Source: Fibrobacter succinogenes
GTDB taxonomy: Bacteria; Fibrobacterota; Fibrobacteria; Fibrobacterales; Fibrobacteraceae
Length of the DNA stretch: 54,508 nt
Assembly (NCBI GenBank): GCA_902776765.1
Contig: CACYRP010000035.1
Span: 1 to 54,508 of the forward strand
Direction: 5' to 3'
In this document: positions 41,755-49,333 of the stretch, one piece after another
Position numbering within the stretch: position 1 is the stretch's first letter
Layout: each line of letters begins with the position of its first letter
Notes under the pieces: generated by a model
Database searches by the model: none
The model's input: only the letters and a program-made list of their open reading frames with translations
Told to the model about the DNA's origin: nothing
Made by a program: the position numbers and the translations under genes

Positions 41755-42178
41755 ACTTTCTCAAAATTTCAACGAGCTCTTTCGCGTTCTTTTCGATAAG
41801 AACGAAGGCTTCGAACATGCGGGCTTCGCGCCACTTGGTCAGGTACTTCGTTTGCCAGTCCACGGCAATCATGTCCGGATCTTTCGGACCGTTTTCGTTC
41901 TGGTACCAGACTTCCTTCGTGATTTCGCGGATCATGGCGCCCATTTCGGCTGCTGGTTGGAGCGATCCTTTGCAAAGGAGCAACGCACGCAGGTTGTCGA
42001 GCAGGATTTCGTCAGAAGGTGTTTCGGCGTCTTCGTGAGCGCATTCCCAAATTTCTTGGCGGTGGCGTTCTGTCCAGCCAATCAAGTATTTTTTGGTCTT
42101 TTCAAGCTCGCCTTTGGCCAGCTTTTCATCGACCGCTTCGCGCGGATAATATATGCTGTTTGGATAGAATTCAATCAT
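41753..42178 (-). CDS. Hypothetical cytoplasmic protein
   Basis: 141 residues. Start 42178 is supported by GGGAGGT 5 bases upstream. The protein is helical, acidic and Trp-rich (TERHRQEIWECAHEDAETPS, AVDWQTKYLTKWREARMFEA) with no signal peptide or membrane segment. It ends KELVEILRK. I recognise no family. It is downstream of the tRNA-Leu-like gene on the same strand, with 38 bases between, and could be cotranscribed with it. Confidence 0.75.
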   Translation of the reverse strand: MIEFYPNSIYYPREAVDEKLAKGELEKTKKYLIGWTERHRQEIWECAHEDAETPSDEILLDNLRALLLCKGSLQPAAEMGAMIREITKEVWYQNENGPKDPDMIAVDWQTKYLTKWREARMFEAFVLIEKNAKELVEILRK

Positions 42179-42216
42179 GATCTACCTCCCTTGTGCGAAG
42201 TGAAGCACAAAAACAA

Positions 42217-42299
<83 letters not shown>

Positions 42300-42302
42300 T
42301 GC

Positions 42303-42330
42303 AGAATATAGCAAATTTGAAAGGAGTCAA
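42303..42330 (-). promoter_or_regulatory. Promoter of the tRNA-Leu(UAA)-like gene
   Basis: On the minus strand TTGACT (42330-42325) and TATTCT (42308-42303) are spaced by 16 bases. Transcription would begin near 42297, at the first bases of the tRNA. The rest of the gap to 42505 is AT-rich, with a possible pilin promoter (TTTACA near 42393) and a GGAG ribosome-binding site before 42506. Confidence 0.5.
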
Positions 42331-42505
42331 TGACGAAATTGTGCTAATTAGCGTGGAAATAATCATATTTTTTCTTAAAAAAATATTTTCTGTTTACAAA
42401 TGTTTACTTTCTGGGTGCGTTAATATATATTTAGGGTTGGACCAAAGTTAAAAGAGGATTACTTTTATTGCTAATTTTGGAGTTGTCCACTTTGGAGATT
42501 TTTGT

Positions 42506-43054
42506 ATGTTGAATCACTGTTCTAAAAAAAGCGGCTTTACCCTGATTGAAGTTGTTGTCGTTGTGGCGATAATGGGCGTTTTGTCTACGATGGGTGTTTC
42601 TAGTTTGAGAAGTGCTGTGATTAATACCCGAATGAAGGATTACTCTTTAAATTTGGCTGCTTTTTTGGAACGCATTGCTAACGATGCAACTCGAATGTCG
42701 AAGAATTTTTGCGTGAAAATGTCCGGTGTTAGCGAGCAGGAACTTCAAGTTTTTGAGCCTGTAAATGGTTCTTGTGATGTCGATAAGCCAAGTGAATTGT
42801 ACGATGTGTTTAATATTGAATCTCCGGCAAAATTTAGCTGTGATGATGTTGATTTAGGCGATTTTGAGGGGCAAGATTGGGCACAAAATGGTGCTATGTT
42901 TGTCCCGCGTATTGGTCTTTCTGCTGCACCCTCGGATGGTTATATTTGTATGCAGTATGGAAGCAAGTTTGTTTTTGGGCTAATCGAAAAAAAGAAAAAT
43001 GACAATGCGATTATTCCACAATGGAGAGCTGGGGACTTTTGGAGCCGTTTATAA
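42506..43054 (+). CDS. Type IV pilin-like / pseudopilin protein (GspH/FimT type)
   Basis: 182 residues. The prepilin signal KKSG-FTLIEVVVVVAIMG is at about 7-25, with cleavage after Gly and methylatable Phe followed by Glu at +5. One hydrophobic helix continues into an amphipathic helix (LNLAAFLERIANDATRMS), then a globular part with four Cys. It resembles minor pseudopilins of type II secretion or type IV pili. GGAG lies 8 bases before ATG. No assembly ATPase or prepilin peptidase gene is nearby. The second pilin-like gene follows 21 bases later. Confidence 0.85.
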   Translation: MLNHCSKKSGFTLIEVVVVVAIMGVLSTMGVSSLRSAVINTRMKDYSLNLAAFLERIANDATRMSKNFCVKMSGVSEQELQVFEPVNGSCDVDKPSELYDVFNIESPAKFSCDDVDLGDFEGQDWAQNGAMFVPRIGLSAAPSDGYICMQYGSKFVFGLIEKKKNDNAIIPQWRAGDFWSRL

Positions 43055-43075
43055 GCGTATTATAGCAGGTATATT

Positions 43076-43537
43076 ATGACGAAACTCTTGAAAAATAAGA
43101 AAGGCTTTGGAATAGTAGAAATCTTGGTCGCATCAGCGGTCCTTGGTTTTATGTACATGGCGTTGCTGAATCTCCAAGGGGGAAATCATGATGCGTTATT
43201 GCGTATTCGTGGTCGAGACGGTGCTGTTGAGGTTGCACAGCAGGTTTTGGATTCCCTCAAGTCGGTGGGAATCGCTTCTATTCCGTCGAAGGCTACGTCT
43301 GATACAACTTTTAATGTGCAAAATATCGATCGCAAGTGGGCTCGTGGCCTTGGCGATTCTGCAACGGTGACTTATTCTACACAAGTGACTGTTTCTGCAA
43401 CATCGGATTATACAGTGCAATCAGCATCGCAGTTTGAAACCGTATCGCATGTTTATGCCAAACAGGTAAACGTAAAGGTTTCCTGGAATTTTAAAGGCTC
43501 AACGCAGTCCATAGAAGTCTCGAGCGTTATACGATAG
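43076..43537 (+). CDS. Type IV pilin-like minor pseudopilin (PilV-like)
   Basis: 153 residues. The prepilin motif KNKKG-FGIVEILVASAVLGF has the Glu at +5 and a hydrophobic helix. Next come VAQQVLDSLKSVG, a typical PilV/GspI-like segment, and a Ser/Thr/Val-rich domain that ends IEVSSVIR. It is probably coexpressed with the preceding pseudopilin. The TAG stop at 43535 is the first triplet of a heptamer-phased repeat. Confidence 0.8.
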   Translation: MTKLLKNKKGFGIVEILVASAVLGFMYMALLNLQGGNHDALLRIRGRDGAVEVAQQVLDSLKSVGIASIPSKATSDTTFNVQNIDRKWARGLGDSATVTYSTQVTVSATSDYTVQSASQFETVSHVYAKQVNVKVSWNFKGSTQSIEVSSVIR

Positions 43538-43590
43538 ACGAAAGAACGTCACTCCGTGGCTATAGACTAGAGACGAGAGGGAAATATTGG
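43535..43590. repeat. Heptamer-phased element with hairpin core
   Basis: From the stop codon: TAGACGA, AAGAACG, TCACTCC, GTGGCTA, TAGACTA, GAGACGA, GAGGGAA. The core is GTCAC-TCC-GTGGC. Confidence 0.85.
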
Positions 43591-43632
43591 CACTTCGTGC
43601 CTTTGAGGTGTGGGCTATCCGTAGGTGCGCGC

Positions 43633-45024
43633 TCAATGCCCTAGAATGTGCATGATTACTGGGCGGTTTTTTCCGTTCTCTGTTTTGTGAATTGTTAATT
43701 TGCCTGTGCTGTCGTAGCTGAACTGGTCGCCGATTCTTTCTCCCAATACGTAGGTCAGGCTATCGCGAAGTACTCCGTTGGGGTACCAATTGCGCCAGAT
43801 GCCATGACGTATATCTTTACCTTCCGGGCCTACTATCCAAAAACCTTTGCTAGCCATTTTGCCGCCTGTGCTGTCGGGGTAAAAACTGCGACTTTCGATG
43901 AGGTGGGATGTACCATCATTTTTTTTGTCAAGTTCCCATAGTTCCTCGTATAAAAGGCTGTGCTTTGCTTTGATGTAACGCAGTGATGCGGGATATTTTC
44001 CAATATTTTGTTTGTAGTACTCTTTGTGGCTCAGTGTGCAACTGTCGAGCGTTCCGCTTGGGAGTGTGGAACGGACAAATGAAGTCTCTGCGCAGAAGAG
44101 TGTGGACGAGTTATCGCAAGTGCCATAAGAAATTCCTGTACTTTCAGTGGGTCCGTCTGTTCGTTGCGGAATAAAGTTGCTTTCACGAATGACTTTGCTG
44201 TTTTCGTCGAACCACTGTATTTTGGTGATGCCGTCTATCTCGTTGGACTCGATTCTCTTGATGAGTGAACCGTCGGCTCTGTAGTAGCTTGGCGAAAGAA
44301 TGAGCGCATCGGCGTAGTATGAGCCTTCTTCCATGATTTGAGATTTGAGACAGTCTTCGTTGGTGGCTGCGGGTTCTCCGTATGATTCGTAATATTTTTT
44401 ATAGGCGCCGTCTAATCGACCATTGATACATTCAAATTCTTCCAGGATTTTGCAGTTGCGACCATAGCGTTTGATGAATCCTGCAATTGGTTCGTATTTG
44501 CCGTCTTTGGAAAATCCCGATTCGTTCTGGTGGCAATTGTTTTCTTCGGCGAGTATACCGTTGTCGTGATATTTTTTCCACACGCCTGTAGCGACTCCGT
44601 TCTCGTCGTAATGTTCTTCGAACGCTTTTTTCTGGTTGTGGTGCCAGCCCTCCCAGTCGCCTACAGGGTGGTCATCCTTGTAATATTGAACGGCTTCGAC
44701 TTTTTTGTTCTGGTAGTAGATTGTCCACTTGCCGTCTTTCTTCCCTTTGTTGTAGTTGCCGATCAACGCAACATCGCCAAAACCTGTCCAGCGCTTGAAT
44801 TCGCCGTGGGGGAGGCCGTCTTTGTAGGGGATTTCGAGTTCCTTGATGCCGTCGTTGTACCATTCGTTGCGTTTCAGAACCGTTCCGTCCGGGTAAACCC
44901 AGACGGAAGTCTTTTTGACACCATTTACGTGCCTATCCAGGATTTGCTCTTCAGCTCGCTCGACTGTACAGCCGGCGAAATAGCATAAAAGTGCAGAAAA
45001 AGCGATTAATTGACGTTGCTTCAT
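43633..45024 (-). CDS. MORN-variant (YwqK-like) repeat lipoprotein
   Basis: 463 residues from ATG 45024 (MKQRQLIAFSALLCYFAGC, lipobox FAGC); the longer frame from 45156 would remove the signal from the N-terminus and is rejected. The body has MORN_2-type repeats: WYNDGIKELEIPYKDGLPHG, KKDGKWTIYYQNKKVEAVQY, VGDWEGWHHNQKKAFEEHYD, ATGVWKKYHDNGILAEE. A further set lies near the C-terminus (KDIRHGIWRNWYPNGVLRDS). Such repeats make elongated beta-sheets; YwqK-type proteins occur with toxin-immunity loci, but nothing around supports a toxin. The lipid anchor suggests an envelope location. Confidence 0.8.
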   Translation of the reverse strand: MKQRQLIAFSALLCYFAGCTVERAEEQILDRHVNGVKKTSVWVYPDGTVLKRNEWYNDGIKELEIPYKDGLPHGEFKRWTGFGDVALIGNYNKGKKDGKWTIYYQNKKVEAVQYYKDDHPVGDWEGWHHNQKKAFEEHYDENGVATGVWKKYHDNGILAEENNCHQNESGFSKDGKYEPIAGFIKRYGRNCKILEEFECINGRLDGAYKKYYESYGEPAATNEDCLKSQIMEEGSYYADALILSPSYYRADGSLIKRIESNEIDGITKIQWFDENSKVIRESNFIPQRTDGPTESTGISYGTCDNSSTLFCAETSFVRSTLPSGTLDSCTLSHKEYYKQNIGKYPASLRYIKAKHSLLYEELWELDKKNDGTSHLIESRSFYPDSTGGKMASKGFWIVGPEGKDIRHGIWRNWYPNGVLRDSLTYVLGERIGDQFSYDSTGKLTIHKTENGKNRPVIMHILGH

Positions 45025-45100
45025 TGTTCGTAAAGTAGAAAAAAAGTAATTTCTAGATGTGAACGAGCAAACAAAAAAAATTATTGCAGAAACTTTGCAC

Positions 45101-45847
45101 ATGAAAATCCAGACGCCATGGGTGTGGCTCGTCGTTGTGCTGACGATTTGCCTCACGGCGTTGTTCTATGTTTCGCAAAAACCGCAGGTGGCTGTTTATT
45201 CCCAGTATGTCAAGTCGCTTTGCGATTACCAGTATGCCGATGCGAGCCTGATGCGCTCGATGGAACACGTCCGGAGCGGTTACGGGGTGGATTCGGCGGT
45301 GGTCCTTGCGCAGATGATGACGCTTCGCGAAGTGGCACTTTCGTTCGAGGGTGGCATCCAGAAGTTGGAGCTGGCGGGGTTTTCGGCTCCGTCCAAGGCG
45401 TCGGTGGCGAATTTCAAGTCAAGTGTACTTGCGAAGGTTTCTTGCTTGCAACGTTACCTTTCGGAACGTTCTGCCTGGTTTGACGAGCTTGAAAAAGTTT
45501 ACCGCTTGATGGAAATGAATTCGGCTGGCGTCGAATTGCCGCTTTTGCGTAAACTGGATTCTGCGAGGGCGGGTTATGCGGTGTTGCCCGATAGCCATTT
45601 GGATTTGCCCGTGTCGATTAATCGGCGCGTAGAATTGTTGCTCCAAAAGAATCTGGATTTGTATAACGCCTGGCACCAGTTCGACAACGATAAGACACTT
45701 AGTGTGAGTGACGAACTGCTCCATTTTTTCCAGATGGAAAACGTCAAAGAAATTTCGTTGTCGGCAAACATTCCGCTGGCGTTCTACTTCTTGTCGCTAG
45801 TTCTTTTGCTTGCAACATTCTTCTTTATATTCAAGTCTAAACAGTAA
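45101..45847 (+). CDS. Hypothetical membrane protein with two terminal helices
   Basis: 248 residues from ATG 45101; GTG 45059 would add 14 residues and neither start has a clear ribosome-binding site. Helix 1 is WVWLVVVLTICLTALFYVSQ near the N-terminus, helix 2 is PLAFYFLSLVLLLATFFFIF at the C-terminus. The 190 residues between are helical, probably extracytoplasmic (LMRSMEHVRSGYGVDSAVVL, LLQKNLDLYNAWHQFDND). I recognise no family. The gene is followed after 9 bases by another membrane protein and then by a hydrolase, and the three probably form an operon. Confidence 0.65.
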   Translation: MKIQTPWVWLVVVLTICLTALFYVSQKPQVAVYSQYVKSLCDYQYADASLMRSMEHVRSGYGVDSAVVLAQMMTLREVALSFEGGIQKLELAGFSAPSKASVANFKSSVLAKVSCLQRYLSERSAWFDELEKVYRLMEMNSAGVELPLLRKLDSARAGYAVLPDSHLDLPVSINRRVELLLQKNLDLYNAWHQFDNDKTLSVSDELLHFFQMENVKEISLSANIPLAFYFLSLVLLLATFFFIFKSKQ

Positions 45848-45856
45848 GGAATAGAA

Positions 45857-46477
45857 ATGTCTTTTTTCCGTGTCCGTAAAGTTGCCTTTATTAATTTTGG
45901 ATTGTTGTTCATTTTTCTGGCTAGTTGGATTTCGTGGTACATTTATCCGCTTGCAAGAACTATTACAAAAGAATTTTCTGCTTATGAAATGACGGATGGC
46001 TCGTTTGAATATGGAATGTCCGAAGAACTTGGATTCCTTGCAGAACATGTGTTTTACGGTAAGGTGAGTTATGCCGCTGTGCCGAGTTTGTTCGGTGGCT
46101 CGAATATCCCGTTTTTTGATAAAATCTTTTTCCAGCTCAACGGCGACACGAAGTGCACGTTCGTCCTTTATGCAAACGATGAAATTCTTGACGAAATGGC
46201 GGAATGGTACGATTTCTCGGCGACGAATGCCAGCGATATTCCGATGGAGGTTCGCGCTGTAAAAGTGGGCGACAAGTATATCGTCAAGTCCATGGAATCG
46301 ACAGACGGAAAGCTTGGCTGGGAATTCTTGATGGACGGCTATCATTTTTATTGGTGCTTTATGGGCGTGAGTTTAGTCGCCTTTATGTTTACGTTTGGTC
46401 TTGTGCTGGTGGTTGTTGGAATTTTGTACAAACCGCGCCGAGTTGTGGAACAGGAATCGTCTAGCGACGAGGAATGA
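45857..46477 (+). CDS. Hypothetical membrane protein
   Basis: 206 residues. AAGGA lies 7 bases before ATG. A first helix (FINFGLLFIFLASWISWYIY), a middle domain of about 110 residues (GNIPFF-type turns, FQLNGDTKCTFVLYANDEIL) and a second helix (FMGVSLVAFMFTFGLVLVVV) are followed by a basic stretch and an acidic tail, ESSSDEE. The topology repeats that of the preceding protein. No family is recognised. Its stop overlaps the ATG of the next gene. Confidence 0.7.
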   Translation: MSFFRVRKVAFINFGLLFIFLASWISWYIYPLARTITKEFSAYEMTDGSFEYGMSEELGFLAEHVFYGKVSYAAVPSLFGGSNIPFFDKIFFQLNGDTKCTFVLYANDEILDEMAEWYDFSATNASDIPMEVRAVKVGDKYIVKSMESTDGKLGWEFLMDGYHFYWCFMGVSLVAFMFTFGLVLVVVGILYKPRRVVEQESSSDEE

Positions 46478-47247
46478 TGCGTTTAAGTTTAGTTGTTCCT
46501 GTGTTGTTAGCGTTGATGCTTGTTGGTGAGCAGGCTTTTGCTACACCAAATGCGCCGGATTCTTTTTTTGTCCCGGTTGGTGCATCGGGTGCTCAAAGTC
46601 CAACGGGAATCTGGTGGCCGAAATCGATGAACTCGAAAAAGCCGCAAAAGGTGAAATCGGTAAATGCGGGGCGTTCGAATGCCGCTAAGTCTTCGGTCGT
46701 TGTTTGGTTCCATGGAGGCATGGGGAGTAGCAATTGTGCCAAAGGGCTTGTGGCCGGTGCTGACTTTGCAAATCTTTACCCTGAAAAAATTGTGGTAAGC
46801 GTGTCCGCTTGCCGCGAGAGTCATTGGGTCACGAAGAACATGATTGGTGTGGTTGATGCCGCGCTTGATTCTGTGGCTGCAAGGCGCAAGTCTCCGGTGG
46901 AGCGTGTTTCGCTGGTGGGTGTTTCGGATGGTTCTTTGGGCGTGCTAGTCTATTCGCTAGAAGGGCGCCGTATCGTGGACGACCGCTTGCTCATGAGTTC
47001 GTTCGGTGGATTCTTGGGGGAGCCTACTTCGCTTGCGGTGTCGCCAAAAATGCATTCGGGACGGTGGCGTTTTTTGCAGGGCGGTAAGGATAGACTTTAT
47101 CCGTCGGAGAAAACGGTTCCTTGGATAACGGAATTTTGCAAGGCGGTTCAGGTGGACTGCGAACTCCGGTTCGACCCGGAGGGCGAACACGACTGGTCGT
47201 ATTGGAAAGATAAGCACATGGAGTGGATTCACGAAGCCATTCCATAG
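46474..47247 (+). CDS. Exported alpha/beta-hydrolase (putative esterase)
   Basis: 257 residues. ATG 46474 overlaps the preceding stop; ATG 46477 is next to it and equally possible. Signal peptide: SLVVPVLLALMLVGEQAFA. The hydrolase fold is shown by VVVWFHGGMGSS near 75 (oxyanion HGG), the nucleophile elbow GVSDGSLG with Ser151, and a C-terminal GEHDWSYW with the likely catalytic His. It may hydrolyse an ester outside the cytoplasm, for example an acetyl or feruloyl group on plant polysaccharide; the substrate cannot be told. The two membrane proteins before it are probably cotranscribed. Confidence 0.75.
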   Translation: MMRLSLVVPVLLALMLVGEQAFATPNAPDSFFVPVGASGAQSPTGIWWPKSMNSKKPQKVKSVNAGRSNAAKSSVVVWFHGGMGSSNCAKGLVAGADFANLYPEKIVVSVSACRESHWVTKNMIGVVDAALDSVAARRKSPVERVSLVGVSDGSLGVLVYSLEGRRIVDDRLLMSSFGGFLGEPTSLAVSPKMHSGRWRFLQGGKDRLYPSEKTVPWITEFCKAVQVDCELRFDPEGEHDWSYWKDKHMEWIHEAIP

Positions 47248-47265
47248 ATAATTAAGGACCTCCCC

Positions 47266-47294
47266 TTGACAAAAGGGCGTTTTTTTTCAAAATT
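47266..47294 (+). promoter_or_regulatory. Possible promoter of the tRNA-Leu(CAG)-like gene
   Basis: TTGACA at 47266-47271 and AAAATT at 47289-47294 are 17 bases apart, 11 bases before the tRNA-like gene. The same stretch can form a weak hairpin, CCCTT-GACAA-AAGGG with a T-run, which could instead terminate the hydrolase operon. Confidence 0.45.
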
Positions 47295-47305
47295 TGGTGC
47301 ACCAC

Positions 47306-47386
47306 GCGGATGTGGTGGAACTGGTAGACACGCTAGATTCAGGTTCTAGTGCTCGCGAGGGCATGAAGGTTCAAGTCCGGTTTTTC
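47306..47386 (+). tRNA. tRNA-Leu-like gene (anticodon CAG), 3' part degenerate
   Basis: The 5' acceptor GCGGATG, D arm GTG...CAC, anticodon stem-loop CTAGA-TTCAGGT-TCTAG (anticodon CAG), variable arm and T loop TTCAAGT are normal. After the T loop the sequence is CCGGT, TTTTCGT instead of strands that pair with GAAGG and GCGGATG; only G-T-rich, partial pairing is possible. Likely a damaged gene; a low-stability functional form cannot be ruled out. Confidence 0.6.
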
Positions 47387-47397
47387 GTTTTGTGTGA

Positions 47398-47610
47398 GTG
47401 CAGTGACGCGGTCACCCTCGACCAAGGTTTGCTTGGTGATGCGGTTACCCTGGGTTAAGGTTCGGTCGGTGAATCTGTCATCCTCGTGAAACGAGGATCC
47501 ATACGATTCAATCTGCGCTCATGTGAAGTATGGATTCTCCTCCGGAGAATGACGAAGGCGCACGCTCGTCCTGAGGGTAGTCTCCTTCGGAGAATGACTT
47601 CTTGTGGGCG
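47398..47610. repeat. Cluster of REP-like palindromes
   Basis: At least five related elements follow each other: GGTCACCCTCGACCAAGG, GGTTACCCTGGGTTAAGG, GTCATCCTCGTGAAACGAGGATCC, GGATTCTCCTCCGGAGAATGAC and TCTCCTTCGGAGAATGAC. All share GTYAYYCT and its complement around small hairpins. The 402-base gap between the hydrolase and the acetyltransferase holds this cluster and the tRNA-like gene and nothing else I can support. Confidence 0.8.
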
Positions 47611-47649
47611 TTCCCGCTATAGTGATTTTTTTGCTAGCATTGGATTGCG

Positions 47650-48261
47650 ATGAGCGAAGCGTTTGAAGAAATTGAACCTTGTGAATTTTCGTTGCAAGAA
47701 GTTGAAGGCGAGCGCGTCGTGCTGCGGCCGCTTGGTGAAGCGGACGCGCAGTCGCTGTTCGAGCTGATTGACGAATCCCGTGAGTTTTTGCAGGAGCATT
47801 TGCCGTGGCCGGAGGAATGTACTTCGGTTCAAAACGTTGCTTCAAGAATCGATTCTTGGAACTTGCAGGCGCAGATGGCGAATGGCGCTTGCTGGGGTAT
47901 TTTCGAAAAGGCGGGTGCGGATTCGGGCGAACGACGTGAAAAAATCGTGGGTTGCATCATGCTTGGGTGGGTGCAATGGAAACACCGTTCGGCGACGGTT
48001 AGTTATTGGCTTGGGGAGCGTTTTTGCGGTCGCGGCTTGGCCACTGAAGCGTTGCTGTTGGCTGCAAGCGAAGCTTTTGCACTTGGCTTGAACCGCCTTG
48101 AACTTACGGCGTCGGTCCGTAATCCGAAAAGCGTTGCTGTAGCTCGCCGTGCAGGTTTCCAGGAAGAAGGTGTCTGTCGCGAATACGAATGCCTCCACGG
48201 AAAGTTCGAAGACCATTTGCGTTTTGCGTTACTTGCGCGCGATTTGCTCGATACCGAGTGA
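47650..48261 (+). CDS. GNAT-family N-acetyltransferase (RimJ/RimL-like)
   Basis: 203 residues. The N-terminal VVLRPLGEADAQSLFELID is typical of the RimJ/RimL group, and the acetyl-CoA-binding motif A reads SYWLGERFCGRGLATEALLL (about 118-137), followed by LNRLELTASVRNPKSVAVAR and AGFQEEGVCREYECLHGKFE. These enzymes acetylate the N-terminus of ribosomal proteins or other amines. The specific substrate is not indicated. It is flanked by repeat-rich DNA on both sides and appears monocistronic. Confidence 0.9.
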   Translation: MSEAFEEIEPCEFSLQEVEGERVVLRPLGEADAQSLFELIDESREFLQEHLPWPEECTSVQNVASRIDSWNLQAQMANGACWGIFEKAGADSGERREKIVGCIMLGWVQWKHRSATVSYWLGERFCGRGLATEALLLAASEAFALGLNRLELTASVRNPKSVAVARRAGFQEEGVCREYECLHGKFEDHLRFALLARDLLDTE

Positions 48262-48415
48262 TTTTCGGGGGCGTTGCGGGGTACTCCCCGCTCGAAGGGG
48301 TGATGGATGGTTCGGCAAGGCTCACCAACCCTTTTCTAAGTCTTTAGCCTGACGGAACAGAAATCAGGGGAAGGCCTTCCCCTCTCGTCTCTAGTCTTTC
48401 GTCTCTCGTCTAACA
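48262..48415. repeat. Palindromic repeats and a heptamer-phased array without hairpin core
   Basis: GCGGGG-TACT-CCCCGC near 48276 and GGGGAAGGCCTTCCCC near 48367 are palindromes. From 48381 the sequence is CTCTCGT, CTCTAGT, CTTTCGT, CTCTCGT, CTAA: the same words as the GCCAC-core elements but without the core. No gene is seen between 48262 and 48487. Confidence 0.75.
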
Positions 48416-48487
48416 TGGTTACTTGGGTAAACGAGAAAGATTTTTTAATTTTTGAAAATGCTCCGAAACACTTCTATCTTATAGAGT

Positions 48488-49333
48488 ATGGATACAGGAG
48501 AAAATCGCATAGTAGAACCTGATGTTCTGCAATACACGAACTACCGTGTGTATTTGCGGGACTACTATGAGTATAAGAAGAAGACGGTTCCAGCGTTTAG
48601 CCTCCGTTTCTTCGCAGAGAAGGCTGGGCTTTCGAGCCACGCCCATCTGAAACTCACTATTGACGGCAAAAGAAACATTACAAAGAATACGGTAGTAAAG
48701 CTCATTCACGGTCTCGGACTTGAAAGCCAACGTGCCGCATATTTTGAAAGTCTCGTTTTCTTCAACCAGGCACAGACTGATGCGGATAAGCAGGTCTATT
48801 ACGCGCAGCTTTTGAAGGCTAGCCCGCGTTCTAAGCTGCACAAGATGGACAAGGCCCAGTTCCGTATTTTCCGCGAATGGCACCATTCCGCCATTCTTGA
48901 AATGGTGGCGCTCAAGGATTTTCGCCCGATTCCCGATTGGATTTCTAAACGCCTTGGCGGGCTTGTGACGCCTGCGCAGGTGATGGAATCGCTCAAATTG
49001 TTGGTGGAAGTGGGACTTTTGGTGAAGACCGCTAACGGTTATCGTCAGCGTGACCCGTTGATTACGACGGACGATGAAGTTCAGGATTTGATGGTCAAGA
49101 TGTACCATCTCCAGATGCTCAAGCTCTCGGCGAGCATGCTTTCGGCGCTTCCGGGGGCGCAAAGGGACGTATCCGCCTTGACGTTTAGCATAAAGCGCGA
49201 AGATTTCCCCAATTTGAAAAAACATTTGCAACTAATGCGTAAAGAACTGCTAGATTTTTCTGCCAAAGCGGGTGAAGCGGAAGAAGTTGTGCAAGTCAAC
49301 ATTCAGCTGTACCCTCTAACACGAGGAGTATGA
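48488..49333 (+). CDS. TIGR02147-family protein (DUF4423; HTH-like)
   Basis: 281 residues. It matches the second-largest Fibrobacter paralogous family: TNYRVYLRDYYEYKKKTVPA at the start, then SLRFFAEKAGLSSHAHLKLT, an HTH-like segment resembling a Cro-type domain with GLSSHAHLKLTIDGKRN, and the conserved EWHHSAILEMVALKDFRP in the middle. A second winged-helix-like region follows (ALKLLVEVGLLVKTANGYRQ). It is probably a DNA-binding regulator, although the role of the family has not been established. Its TGA stop overlaps the ATG of the lipoprotein gene that follows. Confidence 0.88.
   Translation: MDTGENRIVEPDVLQYTNYRVYLRDYYEYKKKTVPAFSLRFFAEKAGLSSHAHLKLTIDGKRNITKNTVVKLIHGLGLESQRAAYFESLVFFNQAQTDADKQVYYAQLLKASPRSKLHKMDKAQFRIFREWHHSAILEMVALKDFRPIPDWISKRLGGLVTPAQVMESLKLLVEVGLLVKTANGYRQRDPLITTDDEVQDLMVKMYHLQMLKLSASMLSALPGAQRDVSALTFSIKREDFPNLKKHLQLMRKELLDFSAKAGEAEEVVQVNIQLYPLTRGV

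Noticed and set aside
43633..45156. Toxin-antitoxin (YwqK antitoxin) role for the MORN protein
   Set aside because: The product has a lipoprotein signal and no toxin gene is adjacent, so the antitoxin name would be misleading.
47398..47610. Possible CRISPR or small-RNA array
   Set aside because: Units differ in length and orientation and are palindromes of the REP type, with no unique spacers of constant size.
47306..47610. Integrated genomic island at a tRNA-Leu gene
   Set aside because: There is no integrase, no second attachment repeat and no foreign gene; the region holds only palindromes, so simple decay is more likely.
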